Origin: Nitrobacter sp039808345
Lineage (GTDB): Bacteria; Pseudomonadota; Alphaproteobacteria; Rhizobiales; Xanthobacteraceae
Assembly (NCBI RefSeq): GCF_047824785.1
Contig: NZ_CP181167.1
Coordinates: forward strand, 310,001-374,000
Length of the DNA stretch: 64,000 nt
Reading direction: 5' to 3'
Part shown: positions 1-9,093 of the stretch, in pieces
Layout: each line of letters begins with the position of its first letter
Numbering within the stretch: position 1 is the first letter of the stretch
Translations under genes and position numbers: made by a program
The notes under the pieces: model-generated
What the model was told of the DNA's origin: nothing
Database searches by the model: none
The model's input: only the letters and a program-made list of their open reading frames with translations

Positions 1-171
1 CCGAGCTATTTCGATGGTCGGAAGATCTGCCTATACAATATGCGACGATGGTCGTTCTTTACGGCTCGTAAAAGCGAAATGAGCTCAAAGAGCGCGATCG
101 GAACTTCCAGGAGAGTGTCACATGCAAACTGAGCTATCCCGGCCGGTTCGGCCGCCCAGCGTTCTGGGGTT

Positions 172-582
172 TCACAGCTCGGCCTCCAGCCGATCGGCGA
201 GGGTGCGCAATATCTTGACCAGGGAGAAGCGCTTGGAGTTCGATTCTACGAGGGTCCAAGGTCCTGCCTCGGTCGAGGTGAGCGCGATCATGTCTTCGAC
301 GGCGGCGGCGTAGAGCTCCCAATTCTCCCGGTTACGCCAGTCCTCCTCGGTAATCTTGAAGCGCTTGTGCGGCGTCGCCTTGCGCGCTTCGAAGCGGCGA
401 AGCTGCTCGTCTTGATCAATCGCCAGCCAGAACTTGTGCAAGACGTAGCCGGCGCGGGTGAGTTGGGCCTCGAAATCATTGATCTCGCCATAGGCGCGCT
501 GCCACACCGCGGGTGCGGCGAAGCCCTCGACCCGCTCGACCAGGACGCGCCCATACCAGCTTCGGTCGTAGATCGCCGTATG
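172..582 (-). pseudogene. Polyphosphate kinase 2 family, C-terminal fragment
   Basis: The minus-strand frame holds the C-terminal half of a PPK2-family enzyme, which transfers phosphate between polyphosphate and nucleotides. Visible family motifs are DRSWYGRVLVERVEGF near the 5' end, then a W-x-x-AYGEINDFE stretch, KFWLAI-x-x-x-EQLRRF, and KITEEDWRNR, the pattern of the PPK2 subfamily related to polyphosphate:AMP phosphotransferases. About 135 residues remain of a usual 250-300. The Walker A lysine region upstream of DRSWYG is missing. Homology stops at about 582, where an IS630 transposase remnant on the other strand begins, so the gene has been cut there. The ending RLEAEL followed by a stop looks native. 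Not expected to be functional. Confidence 0.75.
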
Positions 583-1212
583 GACGTTCAAAAAAAGTCC
601 GCACATGCACTGGAACAGGACCGTCCCGACATTCTGAGGCGTCGGCAGGCCTGGTTCGAGGGCCAGCTTGATCTCGACCCGGCAAAGCTCGTCTTCATTG
701 ATGAGACCGGCCTCTCCACGAAGATAACGCGCCTGCGCGGACGAGCGCCGCTCGGTGAGCGTTGCCGGGCGGGCGTGCCCCATGGGCACAGGAAAACCAC
801 CACCTTCACCGGCGCACTGCGGCTGACCGGCATCACCGCACCCTTCGTCTACGACGGCGCCATGAATGGCAACGTGTTCCTGGCCTATGTCGAGCAGGTG
901 CTGGTCCCCACGCTCCAACCCGGCGATGTCGTCGTGATGGACAACCTGCCTGCCCATAAGACCGCCGGCGTCCGCTACGCGATCGAGGCCGCGGGCGCGA
1001 GACTGATGTTCTTGCCGCCTTACAGCCCCGACTTCAATCCAATCGAAAACGCCTTCTCAAAGCTCAAGGCACTGCTGCGCGCAAAAGCCGAGCGGACGAT
1101 CACCGCACTCTGGGACACCGTCGGATCGGTCCTCGACCTCTTCACGCCACCCGAATGTGCAAACTACTTCAAGGCAGCCGGATATGAACCAGATTAAACA
1201 GGACATGCTCTA
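583..1212 (+). pseudogene. IS630-family transposase, 5'-truncated
   Basis: Residues from VQKKSAHALEQDRPD to the stop at 1197 match the DDE half of an IS630/Tc1-mariner type transposase. VFIDETGLSTK carries the first Asp, VVVMDNLPAHK the second, and PPYSPDFNPIENAF the final Glu. The helix-turn-helix half that precedes this in intact elements is absent. The open reading frame continues upstream only because it runs antisense through the PPK2 remnant. A run of seven A at about 590 lies where these elements often shift frame between two orfs. The downstream sequence up to about 1212 (ending near GACATGCTCTA) is probably the right end of the element. A left end was not found. Confidence 0.7.
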
Positions 1213-1904
1213 ACTGGTCAGAATTCACCAATCGGTGAACAAGAATGCACTGGCTTCTCGCCGGTTCAGCGAAACTGCTGCGATCAATTACACGCCATCC
1301 CCGGCGGACTTCATCGCCGCTACGCCCGTGTAAGTTTTGGTACACACAGGCGCTACATCCAGCCGGCAGCGAAAACCGAGAGGCCTAAAATGGTTTCAGA
1401 TTTCGAAGTCGATGCGGCGGGAGGCTCAAAGGTATACGTCGCCGCGGCGGTTGACTAAAAACCGCTAACCATTCCGCGAGGGGCCAAGTTGGGCCATGCC
1501 CTACTGATGTGGCCCATAGGCCGCTCCCGGAATGTGTTCGTATATGAGCCGCTATGCTAGAGCCCGAACATTGCAGCAGCGTTCACTGCGGCGAACTTTG
1601 CAGGTGGAGTCATCGTATCTCCTCTGCCTCACACCAACGAAACTGTTGGATTATTTTAAAGTGTGGAGTCCGGTCCAATCCGTCAAGGCGTTCGTTGGCA
1701 GCAAGGAACGAAGGTTCCCAAAGTGAGCAATTTTAAACATGAGCTACTGAAATGGCGCCTTCCCCTGATCTTGAAGAAGCGGGCCTTTATATCGCGGCTG
1801 CCCAATCGGCCTTCCATGTAGAAATTGCAACGTCTCGCGCTGCCCCAGTATCGTAATACTCGCCGTCCGACCCATGATCCGTCGGTCGCCCTCACGAATA
1901 GGCC
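1213..1904. other. Gap without a recognisable gene
   Basis: About 690 bases with only short, unconvincing open frames on both strands. No rRNA, tRNA or clear transposase motif was seen. It lies between two insertion-sequence remnants and is probably degraded accessory DNA. Confidence 0.5.
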
Positions 1905-2055
1905 GAATATCGCTTGTCCTGCCGAGTGACCTGACGGGTGAGGAGTGGTCGGCGGTTGAGCCCGCGGCGGACAGACCTGCGAGAGGTGTTGAACGCGATC
2001 CGCTATCTGGTTCGCTGCGGCTGGCGGATGCTGCCGATCCATTTCGGCCCTTGGC
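1905..2055 (+). pseudogene. IS5-family transposase, N-terminal fragment
   Basis: The start LPSDLTGEEWSAVEP matches the beginning of IS5/IS1031-type transposases. About 10 codons are then missing and the frame changes. The next frame gives RRTDLREVLNAIRYLV followed by RCGWRMLPIHFGPW, the next conserved block of the same family. The fragment stops exactly at the left end of the IS21 element at 2056, and no continuation of IS5 is found on the far side of that element. It is a dead remnant. Confidence 0.65.
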
Positions 2056-2084
2056 TGTTGATTTCCACTGAGAGTTGACCCGGG
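2056..2084 (+). repeat. Left terminal inverted repeat of IS21 element
   Basis: Perfect inverted match to 4524-4552. An imperfect subterminal copy follows at about 2094-2118. These are the transposase binding sites expected for IS21. Confidence 0.9.
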
Positions 2085-2167
2085 AAGCTGAGGTTTTTCC
2101 ATCGAGATTTGACCCATGTTGGAACCTTTTCCCCGCGATGAGAGCGGGAGAGAACGGAGTGATCAGC

Positions 2168-3697
2168 ATGGAGTTATTGAGCGTCATCCGGCGCTGGCGC
2201 CATCGGGACCATTTCTCGATCCGGGAGATCTCGCGGCGCACAGGTCTGTCGAGGAACACGGTCCGCAAGTATCTGCGCGCGGACAGCGTGGAGCCCCGGT
2301 TCAACGTCCCCGAGCGCGCAAGCAAGCTCGATCCTTACGCCGACAAGCTATCCCACATGCTCCGGCTGGAGGCGGGCAGATCCCGCAAGCAGAAGCGGAC
2401 GATCCGGCAGTTGCACGCCGATCTGGTCGCGCTCGGGTATGAAGGCTCCTACAACCGCGTGGCGGCGTTCGCACGCGAGTGGAAGGCCGCCCGGCAGAGG
2501 GAGCAGCAGACCAGCAGTCGCGGCGCCTACGTGCCCCTGGCGTTCCAGCCAGGCGAGGCCTTCCAGTTCGACTGGTCGGAGGACTGGGCGATCATCGGCG
2601 GTGAGCGGACCAAGCTGCAGGTCGCCCACTTCAAGCTCTCCTGCAGCCGCGCCTTCATCCTGCGGGCCTATCCGCAGCAAACCCACGAGATGCTGTTCGA
2701 CGCCCACAACCATGCCTTCCGGGTCTTCGGCGGCGTTCCGCAGCGGGGCATCTACGACAACATGCGCACCGCCGTCGACAAGGTCGGTCGGGGCAAGCAG
2801 CGCCAGGTCAACGCCCGCTTCTCGGCGATGGTCAGCCACTTCATGTTCGAGGCCGAGTTCTGCAATCCCGCATCAGGCTGGGAGAAAGGCCAGATCGAGA
2901 AGAACGTTCAGGACGCCAGGCATCGGCTCTGGCAGCCCATGCCGAACTTTGCATCGTTGGCGGCGCTCAACGACTGGCTTGAGAGACGATGCCGGGAGCT
3001 CTGGACCGAGATTCCGCATGGCGTCCGGCCCGGCTCCATCGCCGACGCATGGGCTGAAGAAGCCCCGCGCCTGATGGAGATGACCCGGCCCTTCGACGGC
3101 TTCGTCGAATACGTCAAGCGCGTCTCGCCGACCTGCCTCGTTCATCTGGAACGCAATCGCTACAGCGCGCCAGCTTCCTTCGCCAACCGGCCCGTCAGCC
3201 TGCGCGTCTATCCCGAGCGGATCGCCGTCGTCGCAGAGGGGCGGGTCATCTGCGAGCATCGACGCGTCTTCGCCCGCTCCCATAACCGTCAGAGCACGAC
3301 GGTCTACGACTGGCGGCATTACCTCGCCGTCCTGCAGCGCAAGCCGGGAGCCCTGCGCAACGGCGCCCCCTTCGCCGAACTGCCGCCTGCGTTCCGCTCC
3401 CTGCAACAGCGCCTGCTCAAGACGCCCGGCGGCGATCGGGAGATGGTCGAGATCCTGGCCCTGGTCCTGCAGCATGACGAGCAGGCCGTGCTCGCCGCCG
3501 TCGAACTGGCCATCGAGGCGGGCGCGCCCACCAAGACCCATATCCTGAACCTGCTGCACCGCCTGGTGGACGGCAAACCGCTCGACCCGCCTGCCGTTCC
3601 GGCGCCCAAGGCCCTGACGCTGACGAGCGAGCCGCAGGCCGACGTCGAGCGATATGACGCCCTGCGTCAGACTGGGGAGGCGCGCCATGCGTCATAA
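2168..3697 (+). CDS. istA: IS21-family transposase IstA
   Basis: DDE recombinase that moves the surrounding IS21 element. The start at 2168 (MELLSVIRRWRHRDHF) gives 509 residues, the usual length. The frame is open from 2075, but the residues before 2168 come from the terminal repeat. The N-terminal helix-turn-helix is seen in IREISRRTGLSRNTVRKYL. The integrase core has FQFDWSEDWAII (first Asp), GIYDNMRTAVDKV (second Asp) and PASGWEKGQIEKNVQ (Glu). The C-terminal part has the family motif LQRKPGALRNGAPF. The end overlaps istB by 11 bases, so the two proteins are probably translationally coupled. Confidence 0.92.
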   Translation: MELLSVIRRWRHRDHFSIREISRRTGLSRNTVRKYLRADSVEPRFNVPERASKLDPYADKLSHMLRLEAGRSRKQKRTIRQLHADLVALGYEGSYNRVAAFAREWKAARQREQQTSSRGAYVPLAFQPGEAFQFDWSEDWAIIGGERTKLQVAHFKLSCSRAFILRAYPQQTHEMLFDAHNHAFRVFGGVPQRGIYDNMRTAVDKVGRGKQRQVNARFSAMVSHFMFEAEFCNPASGWEKGQIEKNVQDARHRLWQPMPNFASLAALNDWLERRCRELWTEIPHGVRPGSIADAWAEEAPRLMEMTRPFDGFVEYVKRVSPTCLVHLERNRYSAPASFANRPVSLRVYPERIAVVAEGRVICEHRRVFARSHNRQSTTVYDWRHYLAVLQRKPGALRNGAPFAELPPAFRSLQQRLLKTPGGDREMVEILALVLQHDEQAVLAAVELAIEAGAPTKTHILNLLHRLVDGKPLDPPAVPAPKALTLTSEPQADVERYDALRQTGEARHAS

Positions 3698-4481
3698 TCC
3701 CGCCAGCGGCGCCGTCGTCATCATGTTGCGCAGCCTCAAGATGCACGGCATGGCCCAGGCCGTCGCCGAGCTGACCGAGCAAGGCTCTCCCGCCTTCGAG
3801 GCGGCGCTGCCGGTCCTGTTGCAACTCCTCAAGGCGGAGACGGCTGACAGGGAGGTTCGCTCAACGGCTTACCAGCTCAAGGCGGCGCGCTTCCCAACCT
3901 ACCGCGACCTGACCGGCTTCGACTTCGCCAGCAGCGAGGTCAACGAGGCGCTCGTGCGCCAGCTGCATCGCTGCGAGTTCCTCGAAGACGCTCACAACGT
4001 CGTCCTCGTGGGCGGCCCCGGTACAGGCAAGACGCATATCGCCACCGCGCTCGGCGTGCAGGCCATTGAGCATCATCGTAAGCGCGTCCGGTTCTTCTCC
4101 ACCATCGAGCTCGTCAACGCCCTCGAACAGGAGAAGCTTCAGGGCAAGGCCGGGCAGATCGCAGCGCGCCTCTGCCACTCCGATCTCGTCATCCTGGACG
4201 AACTCGGCTACCTGCCGTTCAGCGCCTCGGGCGGCGCCTTGCTCTTCCACCTGCTGAGCAAGCTCTACGAGCGGACGAGCGTGGTCATCACGACCAATCT
4301 GAGCTTCGGCGAATGGGCCAGCGTCTTCGGCGACGCCAAGATGACCGCCGCTCTCCTCGACCGGCTCACCCACCGATGCCACATCGTCGAGACAGGAAAC
4401 GACAGCTTCCGCTTCAAGACCAGTTCCGCGAAACCGCCAAAACCCGCAAAGGAGAAAGCGCGCAACTTGACGACAACCTGA
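3687..4481 (+). CDS. istB: IS21-family helper ATPase IstB
   Basis: AAA+ ATPase related to DnaC that selects target DNA and activates IstA. The start at 3687 (MRHNPASGAVVIM) lies inside the end of istA and gives about 264 residues, the usual size. Walker A is VGGPGTGKTHIATAL and Walker B is LVILDELGYLPF. The sensor-1 region reads VVITTNLSFGEW, followed by MTAALLDRLTHRCHIVETG, all standard IstB blocks. It is intact and sits just before the right end of the element. Confidence 0.92.
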   Translation: MRHNPASGAVVIMLRSLKMHGMAQAVAELTEQGSPAFEAALPVLLQLLKAETADREVRSTAYQLKAARFPTYRDLTGFDFASSEVNEALVRQLHRCEFLEDAHNVVLVGGPGTGKTHIATALGVQAIEHHRKRVRFFSTIELVNALEQEKLQGKAGQIAARLCHSDLVILDELGYLPFSASGGALLFHLLSKLYERTSVVITTNLSFGEWASVFGDAKMTAALLDRLTHRCHIVETGNDSFRFKTSSAKPPKPAKEKARNLTTT

Positions 4482-4523
4482 CCCAGAACACATCATCAAG
4501 GCGGGTCACTTCTCGGTGGAAAT

Positions 4524-4552
4524 CCCGGGTCAACTCTCAGTGGAAATCAACA
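4524..4552 (-). repeat. Right terminal inverted repeat of IS21 element
   Basis: Perfect inverted copy of 2056-2084, preceded by an imperfect inner copy at about 4503-4523. It is followed by TGGC, which repeats the 4 bases left of the element. Confidence 0.9.
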
Positions 4553-4759
4553 TGGCAAGGTAAAGGGCTTGGCGTCGCGCTCTTGCAGGGTGCGGTTTTG
4601 CGTACTGGCGAGGCTGCCGCCATACTCGGCATTCGCGGCATACTCGTTCACGCCATTTCCGACGATGCCAAGGCATTCTATGAGCACTACGGATTTCAAG
4701 CTTCGTCAAAGAACCCGATGACGCTGGTGTTCTCGCTCAAAGGAGCAGCGAAAGAATAA
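4553..4759 (+). pseudogene. GNAT acetyltransferase, C-terminal fragment
   Basis: Directly after the IS21 right end an open frame gives QGKGLGVALLQGAVLRT, then IRGILVHAISDDAKAFYEHYGF and a final FSLKGAAKE. This is the acetyl-CoA binding loop (Q-x-x-G-x-G/A) and last strands of a GNAT N-acetyltransferase. The spacing and the LLVHA-x-x-x-AK-x-FYE pattern resemble the GNAT toxins paired with DUF1778 antitoxins. The N-terminal half is absent and no antitoxin is nearby, so it is a remnant. The stop at 4759 looks native. Confidence 0.7.
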
Positions 4760-5076
4760 CTGGAATGCTACATTTCCAGCCGTGGGGCCATGCCTGTCGG
4801 GGGCAAGGGAAAGCCGGATGGTCGCGATCAGCGGCACACCGCTCGATGCTTCCGACCGCGACAAAGCGCGAGCAGAAAGACCGCGCGCTTGGATGCAATC
4901 ATTGGTCCCGTCCGCGCTTGGCCGCATCGCAGATCATTGGACGCTCTTGGTGTCGTTCGAATTGGAACGCTCGGTGAGCCAAGCCAACTGATGTCGAAGT
5001 AGATTCAGGGTCAATCCACACCACATTTGTTCTTGATGTCCATCTGGGCAGCTTTGCATGAAGCGATCATACGCGA
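4760..5076. other. Gap without a recognisable gene
   Basis: Short overlapping frames are present but none shows a family motif or convincing start. The gap separates the acetyltransferase remnant from the 3' end of the receptor gene on the minus strand. No clear terminator hairpin was identified. Confidence 0.45.
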
Positions 5077-7551
5077 CTATTTGCCCACGTAGTGCGCCGC
5101 CTTCACTGGATAATCCTGGACCGGCGGCGGTGGCGTGAAACTATAGCGATAAGTCAGCATCGCGGTTCGTCCGGCGGCCGGAACGGCATGACCAGCATAA
5201 TACTGCGCATAATAAAGCTCATCGGTCAGGTTGTAGATGTTGAGCTGCAGCATCGAGTCCTTTGTGACTTTATAGCTCGTCATCAGATCAAGCTTCCAGT
5301 AGTTGGGCACGTAGTTTGTGTTCTGGATATTACTGAAGGTTCGCGCCGCATACGTGGCGCCGCCACCGATAGTCCACAGCGGCGTGAGTTCATAAGTGGT
5401 CCACAGCGTAAAGTTATGCGGTGGCGTCTGTGGGAGTTGATTACCCAACTGCGCAAGATCGGTCGTATTGACGATCTTGGAGTTGAGATAGCTGTAGCCC
5501 GCAAACAGGCCCCACTTATCGGTGATCTTGCCCGCGGCGCCCACTTCCACGCCATCCACGCGCGCCAGACCACCGAGCACCAGCGCTGTATTCGAGGCTG
5601 GATCGATTGGAATACGCAGATTGGTCTTCTCTATCCGAAACACCGCGCCGCTCAGCGTCAGCCTGCCGTTTAGAACATCGACCTTAGCGCCGACTTCAGC
5701 CGTTGTGTTGCGCTCGGGAGCTAGCGTGGAGTTCGCCGCGTTGTTGCCGGCGTCACTCAGCACGTCGAACTCCGCCGCCGGATTGTTCGACACGCCATAG
5801 GCGGCGTAGATACTCGAACTATGCGTCGGATGGAAGATGCCGCCGACACGCCAGGCAACCATCTGATCGGCCCGATTGAGCCGCTGGCTCGCGGGCGGTA
5901 CTGCCGCGAGATTGGTGTAGGTGGTGCGGAAATCGTCATAGCGGATCGATCCGAGCAACTCGAAGTACTCGTTGAACTTGACCTGATCGAAGCCGTAAAC
6001 CCCATAGTCCGTCGAGACGGTACGGTTTGGCAAACCGAAGCCGTTATTCGGCCCGCCATAAGTCGTATCGACCGGGGCGAAGGCGTTGGTCCGGCACGCC
6101 AGGTTTGTTGGCGTGCAGTAGTTAGCACGCATCTGATCGCGGGTTTGTTGCGAGGCTACAGCACCCAGCGTGAAGGTATGCTCCAGGCCGCCGGTCCAGA
6201 ATTTGCCGGTCAGATCAGTCTGATTAATGACTAGCGTGTTATCCGTTACTGTCTCGAAGTGTTGCCGTCCCATCGTCATCAGTTCGACCGGATAGCCCGG
6301 AGTAATCGCGCTGACATTGTCAGCCTGCGCCTCGCCGCGCGGGGCTGTCGGCCGTGCCATGCGGTTGACGCCAACGTATCGCGTCGCGTTCGAAATCTTC
6401 AAAGTGTCGCTGAAATCATGCTCGAACTGGGCTGTGGCGATGTGAGTGTTGGTGATCTGGCGATCCGCCAGCGGGCCGCCAGCCACGCCATAGAAAACTT
6501 GGCGAGGGACCGGCATCGGCGGCGTTGCGGCGCCATTGCCGAAATAGCCGGGGTTGGTCATTGCGCCGGTCGTTGAATTGCGGACCGGCCCCGGTAGGTA
6601 GCGATGTCCGTAATCTGGCACGCCATCTTCGCCTTGATAGATATAGCTGAAGATCCCCCGGGTATCCGGCGTAAACTCCGCTTTGATCGATGGGGCGACA
6701 CCCCAGCGCCTTGCGAAGATATGATTTCGGTCCTGGACAGGAATGTCCTGATACATCGCAGCGAGGCGTCCGGACAAATTCCCCTGTGTCCCATTGGCAT
6801 CGACATCGGCGCGATACCCGCCGCTGGAGACGCCACTGACGGTGCCATTCACGAAGGTGGTCGATTGGGGAAGCTTCGATACGGTATTGATCGCGCCGCC
6901 GGTCGAACCGCGACCGAAGGCAAATCCCGACGGCCCTTTGTACACTTCGACGCGATCGCTGCTGAACATGTCGCGCGTGTACCAACCCGGATCGCGAAGG
7001 CCATCGCGGAACATGTCACCGCGGGCCGCGAAACCACGCACGATCGGCGTATCGCCCTGATTGCCGCCTTCGCCGGCGCCAAAGGTAATGCCCGGCACCG
7101 TCCGCAGCGCGTCTTCCATGGTGAGGAGCCGCTGTTCCTGGATCACCTGCTGCGTCACTACGTTGACGGTCTGCGGCGTATTGGCGAGTGGCACCCCAAG
7201 CCGGGCCATTCCTGCCTGCGCAGGCGCCTGATAGCCGGTAACGCCGTGCGCGTCGCCGACGATGGGATTGACCTGAACGTTGCTCGGCGCAGCAGTGACA
7301 ACTGGCGCGGGGGCAGCATGTACAGGCGCACGATGCACAGTTCTTTTCTTGGCCTGCCGCTTTGGCGCCGTGACGCGAACCTGCGGAAGATCCTCTCCGA
7401 CGGGAGCCGGCTGGGCGTCGGCAGAATCGGATATCAGCATCACGGCGGCAACGCCGATCATCGCTCTGCCCCACCCTACTACTGATGAATGTCCTGCTAC
7501 GACGTTGCCGCTTTCTGTATCGCTCGTATGATCTGCCGATGGAATACCCAT
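5077..7551 (-). CDS. TonB-dependent siderophore-type receptor
   Basis: An 824-residue outer-membrane receptor expected to import ferric siderophore using TonB energy. The N-terminus has a signal-like hydrophobic stretch (VVGWGRAMIGVAAVMLISDSADAQ) and then a Pro/Ala-rich linker. The plug domain follows at roughly residues 100-250, with VPLANTPQTVNVV, LRTVPGITFGAGEGG, PIVRGFAARGDMFRDG and VEVYKGPSGFAFGRGSTGG, all standard for the siderophore receptor group. The rest is a beta barrel ending in NIYNLTDELYYAQYY and a final aromatic LTYRYSF segment. The best guess is the catecholate (Fiu-like) branch, but the ligand cannot be read from sequence. It is divergent from exbB-exbD-tonB-secA across a 464-bp gap. 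Confidence 0.9.
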   Translation of the reverse strand: MGIPSADHTSDTESGNVVAGHSSVVGWGRAMIGVAAVMLISDSADAQPAPVGEDLPQVRVTAPKRQAKKRTVHRAPVHAAPAPVVTAAPSNVQVNPIVGDAHGVTGYQAPAQAGMARLGVPLANTPQTVNVVTQQVIQEQRLLTMEDALRTVPGITFGAGEGGNQGDTPIVRGFAARGDMFRDGLRDPGWYTRDMFSSDRVEVYKGPSGFAFGRGSTGGAINTVSKLPQSTTFVNGTVSGVSSGGYRADVDANGTQGNLSGRLAAMYQDIPVQDRNHIFARRWGVAPSIKAEFTPDTRGIFSYIYQGEDGVPDYGHRYLPGPVRNSTTGAMTNPGYFGNGAATPPMPVPRQVFYGVAGGPLADRQITNTHIATAQFEHDFSDTLKISNATRYVGVNRMARPTAPRGEAQADNVSAITPGYPVELMTMGRQHFETVTDNTLVINQTDLTGKFWTGGLEHTFTLGAVASQQTRDQMRANYCTPTNLACRTNAFAPVDTTYGGPNNGFGLPNRTVSTDYGVYGFDQVKFNEYFELLGSIRYDDFRTTYTNLAAVPPASQRLNRADQMVAWRVGGIFHPTHSSSIYAAYGVSNNPAAEFDVLSDAGNNAANSTLAPERNTTAEVGAKVDVLNGRLTLSGAVFRIEKTNLRIPIDPASNTALVLGGLARVDGVEVGAAGKITDKWGLFAGYSYLNSKIVNTTDLAQLGNQLPQTPPHNFTLWTTYELTPLWTIGGGATYAARTFSNIQNTNYVPNYWKLDLMTSYKVTKDSMLQLNIYNLTDELYYAQYYAGHAVPAAGRTAMLTYRYSFTPPPPVQDYPVKAAHYVGK

Positions 7552-8015
7552 TGCCCCGAATCCTTGAAGATTGCTGACATCGCGAAACTAAATCCGTAGG
7601 CCGCGACATAGCTCCTGGATAATTTCGTAAGCAACCTGTCGGAACCGCAGTTCGAGGCTCTTTATAGAAATTCTAGTTCAAGCCTCGTTGATTAAGCACT
7701 TTCGTCAAAGGCGACTGCGCGCTCGTTTAACGCCTGTGTATGCTGCTTGTTTTTCTGGAATCACTTTTTGCGTCTCATTGATCGAGAGTCGCGGCGCGAC
7801 ATCAATATCCCGTGGCGGGTGATAAATCTGCCGCATCATCCCGGCGCGAGCTTCAACGCACCCCAGTACTAACTTACAGATATTCTAAGTTTGATATCAG
7901 CTTGTCTGTTTGATTCGAAAAGCCCAGGCGCTAGAGCATGTCGTCAGATGCCTGCGCATCTGTTCTTGGCCGCTCCGACAGCCCGGAGTGGTGCATGATA
8001 GTAGAGTTTCTCACC
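7552..8015. promoter_or_regulatory. Shared upstream region of receptor and exbB operon
   Basis: Noncoding DNA between two divergent starts, so promoters for both directions should lie here. It is AT-richer than the flanks. The clearest element is the palindrome at 7665-7675. A half-similar TTCTAAGTTT occurs near 7883. An upstream in-frame ATG at 7938 could be an alternative exbB start. Iron control by Irr or Fur is likely from gene content, but the sites are not proven. Confidence 0.5.
7665..7675. promoter_or_regulatory. Palindrome TAGAA-A-TTCTA, candidate iron-response operator
   Basis: A perfect 11-bp palindrome centred on 7670, inside TTTATAGAAATTCTAGTT. It resembles the TAGAA/TTCTA half sites described for Irr iron-control elements of Bradyrhizobium, but the half-site spacing may differ. 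It lies 114 bp upstream of the receptor start. Confidence 0.35.
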
Positions 8016-9080
8016 ATGAAGCTGTCTCTGAACCTCTCACGTACGATGGTGGGCAATAGCCGAACACGAGCCGCAAAGGCTGCTCTAGCGATCGGGCTTG
8101 CATTCCTTTTGACGTTAGCGTTTGGACCGCACCTTGCTTACGCTCAGTCATTATCGCGGCCCGGCTCCCACGAGGCCGCTTCTCCTTCCGGACAAAATCC
8201 TTCGATAGGCGCGCAATCCACGCCTGCGGCAGCCCAGACTACGCAACTTGAACCTCAGCAACCCGCGTCGCAAGCCGTACCTGGTGCCGAGACGTTCCCC
8301 GCCGAGCCGCCGGCCGCGTCGGCGATGCCGTCAATCGAGCAGCAAACGCCGCACGCGAGCGAACTCGTCGAAGTCCCCGAGTCGATTCTGCCGCATGAAC
8401 TGACGCCCATCGGTATGTTCATGGCAGCCGATTCCATTGTGAAAGCAGTAATGATCGGTCTGGCGTTCGCTTCCGTTGTGACGTGGTCGGTATGGCTTGC
8501 AAAGACAATCGAGTTGATTGGCGCGCGGAGCAAACTCGTGCGTGATATCCATAACGTGGAACGCGCTCGTACGCTTGATGAGGCAAGCGGGATATTGCAG
8601 CAGTCCGGAAGCGACATCGCTAATCTCACCAATGCCGCACGCGATGAAATTCATCGTTCGCAGGACGCCATGAACCATGACGGCGTCAAGGAACGAATTG
8701 CTTCGCTGTTCAGTCGCATAGAGGCAGCGGCGGCACGGCGCATGACCCGCGGGACCAGCATTCTGGCTACCATTGGATCGACCGCGCCGTTTGTCGGGCT
8801 TTTCGGCACCGTCTGGGGAATCATGAATGCCTTCATCGGCATTTCGAAAACGCAGACCACCAACCTCGCGGTCGTCGCGCCCGGCATCGCCGAGGCCTTG
8901 CTGGCAACGGCCATGGGGCTTGTCGCGGCGATTCCGGCAGTGATGATCTACAACATGTTTTCGCGCTCCATCACGGGTTATCGCGGCTTGCTGGGAGACG
9001 GCTCGGCGGAACTAATGCGCATGGTGAGCAGAGATCTCAATCGGGCAGAGATGATGCCTCATCGGATCGTTGCTGAGTAA
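8016..9080 (+). CDS. exbB: TonB-system proton channel subunit ExbB
   Basis: Inner-membrane part of the ExbB-ExbD motor that energises TonB. From the ATG at 8016 (MKLSLNLSRTMV) it has 354 residues with a signal-like segment (LAIGLAFLLTLAFGPHLAYAQ) and a Pro/Gln/Ala-rich periplasmic stretch of about 90 residues, as in the long type-2 ExbB proteins. The first membrane helix is near IVKAVMIGLAFASVVTWSVW. The other two helices lie in the MotA/TolQ/ExbB block, with FVGLFGTVWGIMNAFIGI and IAEALLATAMGLVAAIPAV. An in-frame upstream ATG at 7938 is possible, but the 8016 start places a Lys/Arg-rich n-region before the hydrophobic core. It is the first gene of exbB-exbD-tonB-secA. Confidence 0.9.
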   Translation: MKLSLNLSRTMVGNSRTRAAKAALAIGLAFLLTLAFGPHLAYAQSLSRPGSHEAASPSGQNPSIGAQSTPAAAQTTQLEPQQPASQAVPGAETFPAEPPAASAMPSIEQQTPHASELVEVPESILPHELTPIGMFMAADSIVKAVMIGLAFASVVTWSVWLAKTIELIGARSKLVRDIHNVERARTLDEASGILQQSGSDIANLTNAARDEIHRSQDAMNHDGVKERIASLFSRIEAAAARRMTRGTSILATIGSTAPFVGLFGTVWGIMNAFIGISKTQTTNLAVVAPGIAEALLATAMGLVAAIPAVMIYNMFSRSITGYRGLLGDGSAELMRMVSRDLNRAEMMPHRIVAE

Positions 9081-9093
9081 GGAGTAGCCACCC

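Larger units (their letters stand above)
2056..4552 (+). mobile_element. IS21-family insertion sequence, complete
   Basis: A complete 2497-bp element. The two ends are a perfect 29-bp inverted repeat (2056-2084 and 4524-4552) that starts TGTTGATTTCCACTGAG. A second, imperfect copy of the end sequence lies just inside each terminus (about 2094-2118 on the left, 4503-4523 on the right), the multiple-repeat end typical of IS21. The flanks carry a 4-bp direct repeat TGGC (2052-2055 and 4553-4556), consistent with target duplication. It holds istA and istB, both open, so the element may be active. It separates an IS5 scrap from an acetyltransferase scrap. Confidence 0.9.

Noticed and set aside
4765..5002. 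Three overlapping 69-70 residue frames after the acetyltransferase scrap
   Set aside because: Different frames of the same DNA, none with a motif; too short to support.
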